A stretch of DNA of 30,832 bases from Clostridiales bacterium (GCA_004556965.1 SFFE01000014.1:1-30832); one strand, 5' to 3'; shown: positions 23,492-30,050, counted from the first letter of the stretch. Numbers and translations: made by a program. The notes: generated by a model from the sequence alone, not told the origin.

Positions 23492-24823
23492 TCAGAACAT
23501 TGTGAACTTATCACCCATAACCAGCTTGGGCAGCCACAGCGAGAAGTCCGGCCACACTGTGGTTATGATCAGCACCGGCAAATAGCACAGCAGAAGGATC
23601 AGCATCACATCTCGCAGCATGGACTTCACGGGAACGCCTGTAATTCTGGAGGACATGTACAGGAACGGCGCCGCAGGCGGCGTAATATTCCCCATACCAA
23701 GGTTCACGCCAAGGATGGCGGCAAAGTGGTAAGGGCTGATTCCCAGCTCAACGATGACCGGTACGAGTATCGTTGCGCAGAGAATGTTTGCGCAGCCATC
23801 ATCCATCAGCATGCCAAGAATAATCATGAAAATGTTGACCATCAGCATGATTATCATCTTGTTGTCTGTCACGGACAGCAGAATATTCAGAATAATATCC
23901 TTAATACCTGCGTCGAGTAGCAGACGGCTGAATATCATGATGAAAAACACGTTCAGCATGATAACGCCAGTGGTCACACCTGCGTCCGCCATCAAATTTA
24001 CAAGCTGCTTGAACTTGAGTTCACGATACACCACAACGGCGATGAACATCGCGTAAACAGCCGCGACCGCAGCCGATTCCGTGGTGGTCATAATTCCGGA
24101 ATAGATACCGCCAAGAATGATTACAGGCATCAGCAAGCCAGGGATGGATTTGAACGTCGTGGTACCCAAGCGTTTGCAGTATACGCGGGGCGGCTCTTTT
24201 TCTGCAACCACGCCAAGCGCGGGATTCTTGCGCAGCGCAATCCGCTGCGTTACGACTGCAAGCAGAAACGTCAGCAGCAAGCCCGGTGTAACGATCGCGA
24301 GGAAGCATGAAAGCACCGACACATTGGCAGACCACGCGTAGACGACCTGCGCAAGGCTGGGCGGAATCAGAAGTCCAAGCGGCCCGGCGCAGCAAAGAAG
24401 CGCTGCAACCGTTTCTTTCGGATATCCTTTTTCTTTCATGCGCGGGTACAGAATCGGAGTGAGGCAGCTCAAAACTGCCATGCCCGAACCCGATACTGCG
24501 CCAAACAGCGCAAACGCCGCAGATGCAACCGGGAGCAAACATGCTTTCACACGCCCAAGCAGGCATTCAAACCAGTCAACGATCGTTTCACCGATCCTGG
24601 AGTTGGACATGAGCGCGCCACCAATGACAAAGAGCGGCATTGCAAGCAGAATGTAACTGCCGGTCTGTGCATACCCCGTGTTAATCAAGCTGGCCACTGG
24701 AATTTTGAGCGTAGCGACCAGAAACACAATGCAGCAGCCAAACGCAACCGGCATCGGGGTCCCGATGACGATCAGGATCATAAGAATTAAGACGGTCAAG
24801 CCAAGTATTAATCCGGTACTCAT
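23492..24823 (-). CDS. dctM: TRAP transporter large permease subunit (DctM family)
   Basis: 443 aa, normal for DctM, with about 12 hydrophobic segments. It is the sodium- or proton-driven permease of a tripartite ATP-independent periplasmic transporter. Family marks include LLAMPLFVIGGALM (about 59-72), FGAVSGSGMAVL (about 107-118), GPLGLLIPPSL (about 146-156) and GNITPPAAPFLY (about 375-386). The ATG overlaps the dctQ stop as ATGA, with AGGAGG inside the end of dctQ. Last gene of the dctPQM operon, closed by the terminator at 23389-23424. Confidence 0.93.
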   Translation of the reverse strand: MSTGLILGLTVLILMILIVIGTPMPVAFGCCIVFLVATLKIPVASLINTGYAQTGSYILLAMPLFVIGGALMSNSRIGETIVDWFECLLGRVKACLLPVASAAFALFGAVSGSGMAVLSCLTPILYPRMKEKGYPKETVAALLCCAGPLGLLIPPSLAQVVYAWSANVSVLSCFLAIVTPGLLLTFLLAVVTQRIALRKNPALGVVAEKEPPRVYCKRLGTTTFKSIPGLLMPVIILGGIYSGIMTTTESAAVAAVYAMFIAVVVYRELKFKQLVNLMADAGVTTGVIMLNVFFIMIFSRLLLDAGIKDIILNILLSVTDNKMIIMLMVNIFMIILGMLMDDGCANILCATILVPVIVELGISPYHFAAILGVNLGMGNITPPAAPFLYMSSRITGVPVKSMLRDVMLILLLCYLPVLIITTVWPDFSLWLPKLVMGDKFTMF

Positions 24824-25446
24824 TCTTTTTCCTCCTGACTGTCTTCCGCTTCCGGCTCTCCGGCGCCTGCATTCTGCACGGGCATCTCCTGTACATCCTC
24901 TGTCATCTGCATATCCTCACTCAAAGGAATACGCTCAGGCTTTTCAAAGAGGTATCGCAGCATATGGATCAGCCAGAAAAAGCACATACCGCACAGGCCA
25001 AATGCCACAGCGTACTGCGAGGTACCCTTTGGCCATCTTAAAACGGCCGTCGTCACGCCGAACTTGGTCTGCTGGATGCAATATTTGACGGCAAGATACG
25101 CAAAGTAGGCGCAGATAAGCGTGTTGATCAGGTTGACAAAGAACAACAGCCATTTCTTTACCGTGCGATTGCGAAGGCTGCCGGTGATGAGGTCGCCGCT
25201 GATATGGCTCTGCTCTTCTGCGCCGAGCATACCGCCGATAAAGTACATCCACATGGCCGTGATCAGCAATATCTCCTCGATCCACGCAAGATTAATGTTA
25301 AAAATGTACCTGCATAAGGTGTTTGCGAAAACCAGCATCGTGATGACAAAGACAATGCTCGCTTCGATCCATCGAAAGCCTGTGATTGTGCCGCGCCATC
25401 CATAGCTGTTTCTCAGCGATTCAAAAAAATTCTTGCTATCTTCCAT
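24820..25446 (-). CDS. dctQ: TRAP transporter small permease subunit (DctQ family)
   Basis: 208 aa. Four predicted membrane helices lie at about 26-47, 56-75, 98-122 and 145-165. ANTLCRYIFNINLAWIEEIL is the conserved DctQ segment (the family's N-x2-L-R-Y and W-x-E-E). The acidic C-terminal tail (about 172-208, rich in Glu, Asp, Gln, Met) is longer than usual and of unknown role. GGGAG lies about 9 nt before ATG 25446; dctP is 52 nt upstream. Confidence 0.9.
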   Translation of the reverse strand: MEDSKNFFESLRNSYGWRGTITGFRWIEASIVFVITMLVFANTLCRYIFNINLAWIEEILLITAMWMYFIGGMLGAEEQSHISGDLITGSLRNRTVKKWLLFFVNLINTLICAYFAYLAVKYCIQQTKFGVTTAVLRWPKGTSQYAVAFGLCGMCFFWLIHMLRYLFEKPERIPLSEDMQMTEDVQEMPVQNAGAGEPEAEDSQEEKE

Positions 25447-25498
25447 GGAATAAACTCCCTGTCAATTGCTGAATCTCCGTATCAGCGTATATACGGAA

Positions 25499-26554
25499 TC
25501 ATCCGCCAATTGCGTTCATTTCTTCAGCAAAGGCATACAGCTCCTGAACGACCTCTGCACCGCAGACTTCTTCCAGAGTGGGCCAAGTGTAATCACGAAC
25601 GTGATCCGCAATTGCCGAGATCTGCTCATCCGTGCCTTCAATCACAGTGATTCCGGCCTCTTCGAGCTTATCAAAGTAGTCATAGTAGCAGGAATACTGA
25701 ATCTCATACGCGTGCTCAGTCGCTTCCTTACCGGCCTGAACCAGAATGTTCTGGAATTCTTCAGACAGCTTGTTCCAAGTCATCTCGCTGATGCTCAGCG
25801 GATAGATCTCGTTCATGTAGTTGTATGCAACATAGTACTTGATAACGTCGCGGAAGTTCTCGTAGTTGGTGGAAACGCTGCCGCCCATCCAGCAGTCAGC
25901 AACGCCGGTCTGGAGTGCGGTGTAGAGGTCGGAGTAGTTAATGGTGGTGGTGTTGTAGTTCAGAGCTTCCATCGTCTTGATGGAGATGTCCATCGGCGGG
26001 ACACGGCAAACAGCATTCTGCTTGACGTTCACGTCAAACAGCGTGTCAACATCGCCAACGCTGTTGCCCGCAACGCCAAAGAAGCCGCCCGGGGTGTAGC
26101 CCAGAACTCTGACGCCCAGAGCCAGATAACGGTCTGCGCAATACTTGCCGAGCCAAGATTCGGTGTTGTATGCTGCCTTAACCTGCTCCCAGTTCGTAAC
26201 AAGATAGGGGGCTGCCATCAGCTCGAGGGAACGGTCATAGTCGCAAACCACGGAGTCCCAGCACATATCGAGGGTGCCATTGACCATTTCGCTGAAGGTC
26301 GCAGTATAGTCGCCAAGGATGCCGCCGCCCAGAAGCTCGATCTGGAGTTTGCCGTCACTCAGCTCGCTGACCCGGTTTGCAAACCATTCCGTCGCTTCAT
26401 AAATGGGGGTACCAACCGTGTTGACCAGTGCCAGACGAAGGGTTGTGACCTCGTCGCCCGTGCCTTCGCTGCCTTTGTCCGTGTTATTTCCGCCGCATGC
26501 AACGAGGGTAAAGCACATTGCAATTGTCAGAAACAGCGCCACAATTCTTTTCAT
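25499..26554 (-). CDS. dctP: TRAP transporter substrate-binding lipoprotein (DctP family)
   Basis: 351 aa. A lipoprotein signal peptide ends at LVAC-GG (C20), so the binding protein is tethered to the outer face of the membrane, as expected for a Gram-positive. VCRVPPMDISIKTMEALN carries R184, the conserved arginine that salt-bridges the ligand carboxylate in most DctP proteins. SDLYTALQTGVADCW (about 208-222) is the other family hallmark. The usual G-x-K-V/I-R-x-P context is altered (N-A-V-C-R-V-P), hinting at an unusual ligand. AAGGAG lies about 9 nt before the ATG. Regulated by the promoter and operator at 26689-26760. The retained Arg suggests that a carboxylate-bearing compound, not a neutral sugar, is imported. 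Confidence 0.92.
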   Translation of the reverse strand: MKRIVALFLTIAMCFTLVACGGNNTDKGSEGTGDEVTTLRLALVNTVGTPIYEATEWFANRVSELSDGKLQIELLGGGILGDYTATFSEMVNGTLDMCWDSVVCDYDRSLELMAAPYLVTNWEQVKAAYNTESWLGKYCADRYLALGVRVLGYTPGGFFGVAGNSVGDVDTLFDVNVKQNAVCRVPPMDISIKTMEALNYNTTTINYSDLYTALQTGVADCWMGGSVSTNYENFRDVIKYYVAYNYMNEIYPLSISEMTWNKLSEEFQNILVQAGKEATEHAYEIQYSCYYDYFDKLEEAGITVIEGTDEQISAIADHVRDYTWPTLEEVCGAEVVQELYAFAEEMNAIGG

Positions 26555-26627
26555 TTCTTACATCTCCTTATTTTATTTTTGTGGTCTCTTTTATAAATTA
26601 GTTTGCTAAAGATATTCGAGGTTGATG

Positions 26628-26675
26628 GTCTGTTTTTGAATCTTACCCCACCTTTGAATCCGGTAAAAAACAGAC
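26628..26675 (-). other. Leader hairpin of the TRAP operon mRNA
   Basis: Perfect 10-bp inverted repeat GTCTGTTTTT/AAAAACAGAC (26628-26637 with 26666-26675). The 28-nt loop and arm edge contain two copies of TTTGAATC (26635-26642 and 26653-26660). It lies in the roughly 170-nt 5' leader of dctP. No T tract makes it a terminator; it may affect stability or translation. Confidence 0.5.
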
Positions 26676-26688
26676 ACACATCTTTCTT

Positions 26689-26724
26689 ATTTCATATTTG
26701 AAATTAAAATTTCAAATACAGTTA
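26689..26724. promoter_or_regulatory. Predicted IclR-type operator in the TRAP operon leader
   Basis: ATTTCATATTTGAAAT (26689-26704) is the exact reverse complement of ATTTCAAATATGAAAT and matches the catabolic-operon site at 15 of 16 positions. A partial copy, ATTTCAAATA (26709-26718), starts exactly 20 bp further on, the same phasing as at 22342/22362. The shared middle also gives the perfect repeat TTTGAAAT-TAAA-ATTTCAAA (26697-26716). It lies downstream of the -10 box, a repressor position. Confidence 0.72.
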
Positions 26725-26732
26725 TGTTTTAA

Positions 26733-26760
26733 ATTATAACGGCAGGTTCGATTTTGTCAA
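26733..26760 (-). promoter_or_regulatory. Promoter of the dctPQM TRAP operon
   Basis: On the minus strand: TTGACA (26755-26760), 16-nt spacer, TATAAT (26733-26738), both perfect and with the same spacer as the catabolic promoter at 22380-22407. Start near 26726; leader about 170 nt. Confidence 0.85.
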
Positions 26761-26852
26761 GTAAATAATGATGTTTATTAATTAACGTTCAAATTTTTTA
26801 TATAACGAGCCAAGCGCAGGCAACTGAGCCATGCCTTCTTCCGGCCAACTGC

Positions 26853-26879
26853 AAAAAAAGCACCCGAAAGTTCGGGTGC
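26853..26879 (-). terminator. Orphan terminator in the gene-poor stretch
   Basis: Nine-bp stem GCACCCGAA/TTCGGGTGC (26860-26868 with 26871-26879). On the minus strand it is followed by TTTTTTT. No complete gene ends just before it on that strand, so it probably belonged to a gene now lost or to a non-coding transcript. Confidence 0.75.
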
Positions 26880-27043
26880 CTGCATCAAATGTTTGTCTGT
26901 TCCGAAGGGACCGTCTTTTCCGTGCGCTTTTCCGAAAATAGACGAAACTGGTTTGTGCCCCTGTCTCCTGTTTTTCATCACCAAAGCCGAATCGAAGATA
27001 ATCTTCATCTCGAATGTAATATATTCTGTCTTGAAAAAAGATA

Positions 27044-27076
27044 GAAAGCCTGAACACAGTTGCGTTCAGGCTTTTC
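27044..27076. terminator. Terminator-like hairpin
   Basis: Eleven-bp stem AAAGCCTGAAC/GTTCAGGCTTT (27045-27055 with 27064-27074) followed by TCTTGT on plus and a broken T tract on minus. It lies about 80 nt after the end of the orphan frame at 27159-27425 on the minus strand. Confidence 0.55.
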
Positions 27077-27085
27077 TTGTCTGTG

Positions 27086-27133
27086 TTGCACCAAACGGTG
27101 TCCAGGGAAGGGTATTTGCACCAAACGGTGTCC
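27086..27133. repeat. 18-bp direct repeat, two copies 30 bp apart
   Basis: TTGCACCAAACGGTGTCC occurs at 27086-27103 and again at 27116-27133. Each copy has an internal palindrome CACC-AAAC-GGTG. The 12-nt spacer differs. The rest of 26761-27158 holds the two hairpins above; I see no convincing gene in it. Confidence 0.8.
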
Positions 27134-27158
27134 GCGGGCATAAGCTATATTACTTGGC

Positions 27159-27425
27159 TTATTTCGCTTCCGTTTTAAACGGGTCCACATATCCCAAATG
27201 TGTGTATGCTGAGCCAAAAAGCTCTTCTATCAGGTTCGTCTGATTATATTTAATTTTGTACTTATCAAACCATTGTTTATCTATCAGCTCATATCCGAAA
27301 AGAGGAACCCGGTTGCTTTGTATTATAAGGTTTTCTCCGTATTTTGCCCGATGGTCTTTCAGCACATTCTTAAACGGATTGTTTTCGATCTCTCCGAAAT
27401 GGCGGCTCAATTCATATACGGGCAC
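27159..27425 (-). pseudogene. Orphan AT-rich reading frame, probable C-terminal gene remnant
   Basis: A plausible protein-like frame of about 88 residues (PVYELSRHFGEIENN... ending DPFKTEAK). It is more AT-rich and Asn/Lys/Tyr-rich than its neighbours. The only start is a GTG at 27425 with no ribosome binding site. The frame stays open back to 27455, where it meets, in the same phase, the TAA that ends the hydrolase gene. I do not recognise the family. The best reading is the 3' end of a foreign gene whose 5' part was lost at a junction near 27450. A short expressed protein is less likely. Confidence 0.45.
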
Positions 27426-27455
27426 AAACTGTTTGACAACTTTTAGAGATGCGTT

Positions 27456-28307
27456 TTACAGCGTGTAGCTCTCTCCGTCTTCGGGGATGCAGACGCGATT
27501 GCGGATGCCCTTCTTCTCCAGTTTCTTGGACAGCGTCTTGCGGGTGAGCGTGGCGTGCGGCACGTTGTCCATGTGGCTTGCGATGACCACCGCTTCGGGC
27601 GCTGCTGCACAGACCTTGGCCAGATCGTTGTCGTCCATGATCAGGCGGCCGTTTTTCACCAGCATGGCAGCACAGTTGTTCGTGATGATCACATCAGGAT
27701 GATACTTCTCGATCGTCTCCGCCACGTCGTCACACCAGACGGTGTCGCCGCAGACGTAGAGCGTCTTTTCATTGGAGCTGCGGAAGATGAATCCGGCGGC
27801 GTCACAGCACGGAACCTTCGTGCCGTGAACGGCGTTGACCTTGATGATCTCCGCGTCGCCCCATGTGACGCGGTCTTCGATCACCCGGACGTCCTTCATG
27901 CCGGAGAACGCCAGATAGTCCGCGTCCTGCCGGTTGATGGCATAGATCGGACGATTCTTGTCCAGCCCCTGGCAGGCCTTGCCGTTGGGAGCGAGACCGA
28001 TGTGGTCCAGATGCACGTGGGTGCAGATGTAGGCGTCCACGCCCTCGTTGACTTCCTTGACGGACATGGGCAGGGAGTGCAGCGGGCACGGAAGCCACTT
28101 GTGCTTCGGCTTCACGGCTTCCCAGGTGGAGCACTCGTCGAAGACGTACTTCTTGCGAGGGTCGCCGCCGCTGTTCATGGCGCACATCATCGGGATCATG
28201 GCGAGGCATCCGCTCGTGAAGCGCGGCGCCAGCCACGGGTCGATCAGAAAGGTCTTTCCTGCGTAGGTGATTTTGATGGTCGCGCTGCGGATCTGCTGAA
28301 AATTCAT
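27456..28307 (-). CDS. UlaG-like metallo-beta-lactamase-fold hydrolase
   Basis: 283 aa. The metal-binding motifs are complete: THVHLDHIG (H97, H99, D101, H102), AVHGTK (H161), CGDTVW (D188) and SHMD (H245). The fold start MNFQQIRSATIKITYAGKTFLIDPWLAP is typical of the UlaG/YtnP-like group, which includes ascorbate-6-phosphate lactonase and many uncharacterised Zn/Mn hydrolases. It is cytoplasmic (no signal peptide). AAGGAGG lies 8 nt before ATG 28307. The divergent lysR gene 125 nt away is its likely regulator. A lactone or phosphodiester substrate is possible; none can be named. Confidence 0.87.
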   Translation of the reverse strand: MNFQQIRSATIKITYAGKTFLIDPWLAPRFTSGCLAMIPMMCAMNSGGDPRKKYVFDECSTWEAVKPKHKWLPCPLHSLPMSVKEVNEGVDAYICTHVHLDHIGLAPNGKACQGLDKNRPIYAINRQDADYLAFSGMKDVRVIEDRVTWGDAEIIKVNAVHGTKVPCCDAAGFIFRSSNEKTLYVCGDTVWCDDVAETIEKYHPDVIITNNCAAMLVKNGRLIMDDNDLAKVCAAAPEAVVIASHMDNVPHATLTRKTLSKKLEKKGIRNRVCIPEDGESYTL

Positions 28308-28385
28308 GAGGGATGCCTCCTTATTTGTCTCTGTGTCTTTAATTTAACATGATTTCCTGCCGTGCAACAGAAACAAATCCCACTC

Positions 28386-28414
28386 TTGCCGCAACAAAAA
28401 TGTTGTAGTAGAAT
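28386..28414 (+). promoter_or_regulatory. Promoter of lysR with an embedded palindrome
   Basis: TTGCCG (28386-28391), 17-nt spacer, TAGAAT (28409-28414). The spacer contains CAACA-AAAA-TGTTG (28392-28405), a possible LysR binding site that would allow autoregulation and control of the divergent hydrolase gene. Confidence 0.5.
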
Positions 28415-28432
28415 AGAGTCGGAGGGGATCAT

Positions 28433-29317
28433 ATGAACCAAAAACAGCTGTCTTATTTTCTGGAGGTCTATCGCTGTCGCAACATTCAGGCCGCAGCGGA
28501 CAAGCTCTATCTGACGCATCAGGGACTGAGCCGCGTGATCCGATCCCTGGAAGAAGAACTGGGCAGTCCCTTGTTCTCACGTATCAACCGAGGAGTGGAG
28601 CCCACGGATTTCGCTACGACGCTGGTGCCCCACGTACAGCGGCTGCTGGACGACTACGCCACGATCCAAGGCGTACACACCCTCACCAATCAGGCGCGGT
28701 CGGTGGTGACGATCTACGCGCTGGATCACCTGTTCGGGTATCTCGGCGCCGATCTCCTGCTGGACTTTCACCGGCAGCACCCGGAGATCACGCTGAGCAT
28801 TCTAGACACCACGGACGAATACGCGCTGGAGAGTCTCTCGGCCGGCAGGTGTGATTTCGCGGTCGTGAACGGCCCGATCGACAACACGCGCTTCACGGCG
28901 ACGCCGCTGTTCTATTCGCGCTTCGCCTTCCGGATGCGGCGGGATCATCCTCTGGCGCAGAAGGAGCATTTGAGTTTCGAGGATTTTGCAGGCGAGACCA
29001 TTCTCGGCAAGGGACGCGCCTACCACTGCTTCCGCACGAACATCGACCAATTCATGCTCTCACAGGGGCTGCATGTGACCGTTCCGATCGAGACGCCGGA
29101 CGAATCGCTTCTGCAGCAGCTCGTGGAAGCGGGCCTCGGCATTGCGACGACCTATGACTTCACTGCCGTGTCCCACTGCGGAGAAAACACTGTGGTGCGG
29201 TTTCTGGACGACGACCGCGCTGGGCATCACATCTACCTAGTGGAAAAGGCCGGAACGCTCCCGACCAGAGCAGGCCGCGCCTTCAAGCAGTTCCTGTTGG
29301 ATAAGGTCACGGAATGA
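28433..29317 (+). CDS. LysR-family transcriptional regulator
   Basis: 294 aa, standard LysR length. The N-terminal winged helix-turn-helix (3-62) has NIQAAADKLYLTHQGLSRVIRSLEEELG as helix-turn-helix plus wing start, and LFSRINRGVEPTDFA follows. The effector domain (about 90-290) shows the usual periplasmic-binding-protein-like layout. GGAGG lies 8 nt before ATG 28433. LysR genes commonly control the gene transcribed divergently from them, here the UlaG-like hydrolase. The stop overlaps the start of a 54-codon frame as ATGA. Confidence 0.92.
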   Translation: MNQKQLSYFLEVYRCRNIQAAADKLYLTHQGLSRVIRSLEEELGSPLFSRINRGVEPTDFATTLVPHVQRLLDDYATIQGVHTLTNQARSVVTIYALDHLFGYLGADLLLDFHRQHPEITLSILDTTDEYALESLSAGRCDFAVVNGPIDNTRFTATPLFYSRFAFRMRRDHPLAQKEHLSFEDFAGETILGKGRAYHCFRTNIDQFMLSQGLHVTVPIETPDESLLQQLVEAGLGIATTYDFTAVSHCGENTVVRFLDDDRAGHHIYLVEKAGTLPTRAGRAFKQFLLDKVTE

Positions 29318-29478
29318 TGTTTTCAGTTATGTTCTTAGCTTACACACTGCTACTCTACGGCAATTCTATCAATACCGAATCTGGGGTACAACAGTCCAAC
29401 TGGAAGTATTGGCAAAAGAGAAGAGCACAAGCAGTTTACATAATCTTCGCTCGCCTTGCACCCACTAGGCTGCTTTGA
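29314..29478 (+). CDS. Possible 54-aa small protein overlapping lysR
   Basis: ATG at 29314 shares ATGA with the lysR stop, the same coupling used by several gene pairs in this window. The frame runs 54 codons to TGA at 476-478 of that kilobase. The first 15 or so residues are hydrophobic (MMFSVMFLAYTLLLY), followed by a basic, Trp-containing middle (SNWKYWQKRRAQAVY). It is unlike any family I know. The 3' end runs into an inverted repeat. It may be a chance frame or a gene fragment; coupling and composition are the only support. Confidence 0.3.
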   Translation: MMFSVMFLAYTLLLYGNSINTESGVQQSNWKYWQKRRAQAVYIIFARLAPTRLL

Positions 29479-29495
29479 AAAATGGTGGGGTGCAA
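29456..29495. repeat. Inverted repeat TTGCACC...GGTGCAA
   Basis: TTGCACCCAC (29456-29465) pairs with GTGGGGTGCAA (29485-29495) with one bulge. It lies at the left edge of the hairpin-rich non-coding stretch. Confidence 0.5.
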
Positions 29496-29504
29496 AGCAA
29501 AGGA

Positions 29505-29535
29505 ACCCTGATCGTATCATAATCAGGGTCTCTTT
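29505..29535 (+). terminator. Terminator-like hairpin downstream of lysR
   Basis: Perfect 8-bp stem ACCCTGAT/ATCAGGGT (29505-29512 with 29522-29529) followed by CTCTTT on the plus strand. The T tract is modest. It is the first plausible terminator after lysR. Confidence 0.55.
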
Positions 29536-29575
29536 ATAATCCGAGTGTAGAGCTCCTTAGCCCTCACTATGAAGG

Positions 29576-29608
29576 AACCTTTTAATTATTCTAATTCGTT
29601 AAAAGGTT
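29576..29608. repeat. Perfect 10-bp inverted repeat
   Basis: AACCTTTTAA (29576-29585) and TTAAAAGGTT (29599-29608) around a 13-nt AT-rich loop. No gene is attached to it. Confidence 0.6.
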
Positions 29609-29657
29609 TAGGAGGAGGGTACATTTCTCCCGGGGCACCAAAACCAATAGTTCAAAC

Positions 29658-29713
29658 AAAAACAAAAATAGCGAGGCAGGAAGAAGTGCGTTTGCACCCT
29701 CTGCCTCGCTATT
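29658..29713 (-). terminator. Strong minus-strand terminator
   Basis: Thirteen-bp stem AATAGCGAGGCAG/CTGCCTCGCTATT (29667-29679 with 29701-29713) with an inner GTGC-GTTT-GCAC hairpin. On the minus strand it is followed by TTTTGTTTTTGTTT. It lies downstream of the tRNA relic and its own terminator, so it may end a second, lost transcript. Confidence 0.8.
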
Positions 29714-29747
29714 CTGCTTGAAATAAGGCTTCTTCCTATCGGAATAA

Positions 29748-29787
29748 TTAAAAAGTACGCAAGCTATTGTATCATAGCTTGCGTACT
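29748..29787 (-). terminator. Terminator directly after the tRNA relic
   Basis: Perfect 13-bp stem AGTACGCAAGCTA/TAGCTTGCGTACT (29754-29766 with 29775-29787), 8-nt loop, then TTTTAATTATT on the minus strand. Its 5' edge is only 4 nt past the CCA end of the relic at 29792. Confidence 0.82.
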
Positions 29788-29791
29788 AACG

Positions 29792-29830
29792 TGGAGCAGG
29801 GTACAGGAGTCGAACCTTTTCTGGTTCAAA
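29792..29830 (-). pseudogene. 3' end of a tRNA gene (relic)
   Basis: On the minus strand AGGTTCGACTCCT is a T-arm core, followed by GTACCCTGCTCCA, an acceptor 3' strand with discriminator and CCA. The matching 5' acceptor (GCAGGGT-like), D-arm and anticodon arm are absent upstream. It is therefore a tRNA fragment, either a decayed member of the nearby tRNA array or an attachment-site scar of an integrated element. Its amino-acid identity cannot be set without the anticodon. Confidence 0.55.
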
Positions 29831-29903
29831 TCCACCCACCGCTAACTTTTTCCGACTACTTTGCTCAGTTAATTTGAAGTAAAAGGTGCGCGGGATTTTT
29901 GGC

Positions 29904-29976
29904 CTGAAAACGCAGAAAACCGGCCCCGGAGCAGTCTCATTGACCGTTCCAAAGCCGGTTTTCTCTGATTTTTCAG
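29904..29976. repeat. Long imperfect hairpin between the tRNA relic and tRNA-Trp
   Basis: Perfect 11-bp core AGAAAACCGGC/GCCGGTTTTCT (29914-29924 with 29954-29964), extended outward by CTGAAAA/TTTTCAG (29904-29910 with 29970-29976). A smaller GGGCT/AGCCC hairpin follows at 29983-29997. No gene is visible in 29831-30002. Confidence 0.6.
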
Positions 29977-30002
29977 TATTTTGGGCTATTTCAGCCCTAA
30001 AA

Positions 30003-30045
30003 GCAAGAAAATTGCCTGATTTATCTGGTAGACAAATCAGGCAAT
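30003..30045 (-). terminator. Terminator of the rRNA-tRNA operon
   Basis: Perfect 12-bp stem ATTGCCTGATTT/AAATCAGGCAAT (30011-30022 with 30034-30045) followed on the minus strand by TTTCTTGCTTTT. It lies 5 nt after the CCA of tRNA-Trp. Confidence 0.85.
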
Positions 30046-30050
30046 TACTT

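Noticed and set aside
15227..26760. Classical PTS-dependent dihydroxyacetone utilisation (DhaKLM) or glycerol operon
   Set aside because: No DhaM, DhaR, glycerol dehydrogenase or glycerol facilitator is present, and the DhaK pocket motif differs.
27086..27133. CRISPR array
   Set aside because: Only two copies of an 18-bp repeat with a 12-nt spacer and no cas genes; too short and too few.
26782..27141. 119-codon minus-strand frame in the gene-poor stretch
   Set aside because: It spans the direct repeats, a hairpin and a terminator stem, and has no ribosome binding site; the DTVWC repetition in its product is just the 18-bp DNA repeat read twice.
29314..30050. tmRNA, SRP RNA or 6S RNA in the hairpin-rich stretch
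   Set aside because: None of the conserved cores (tmRNA T-arm/CCA end, SRP GGAAGCAGC-type loop) could be found; only the tRNA-like 3' relic was convincing.
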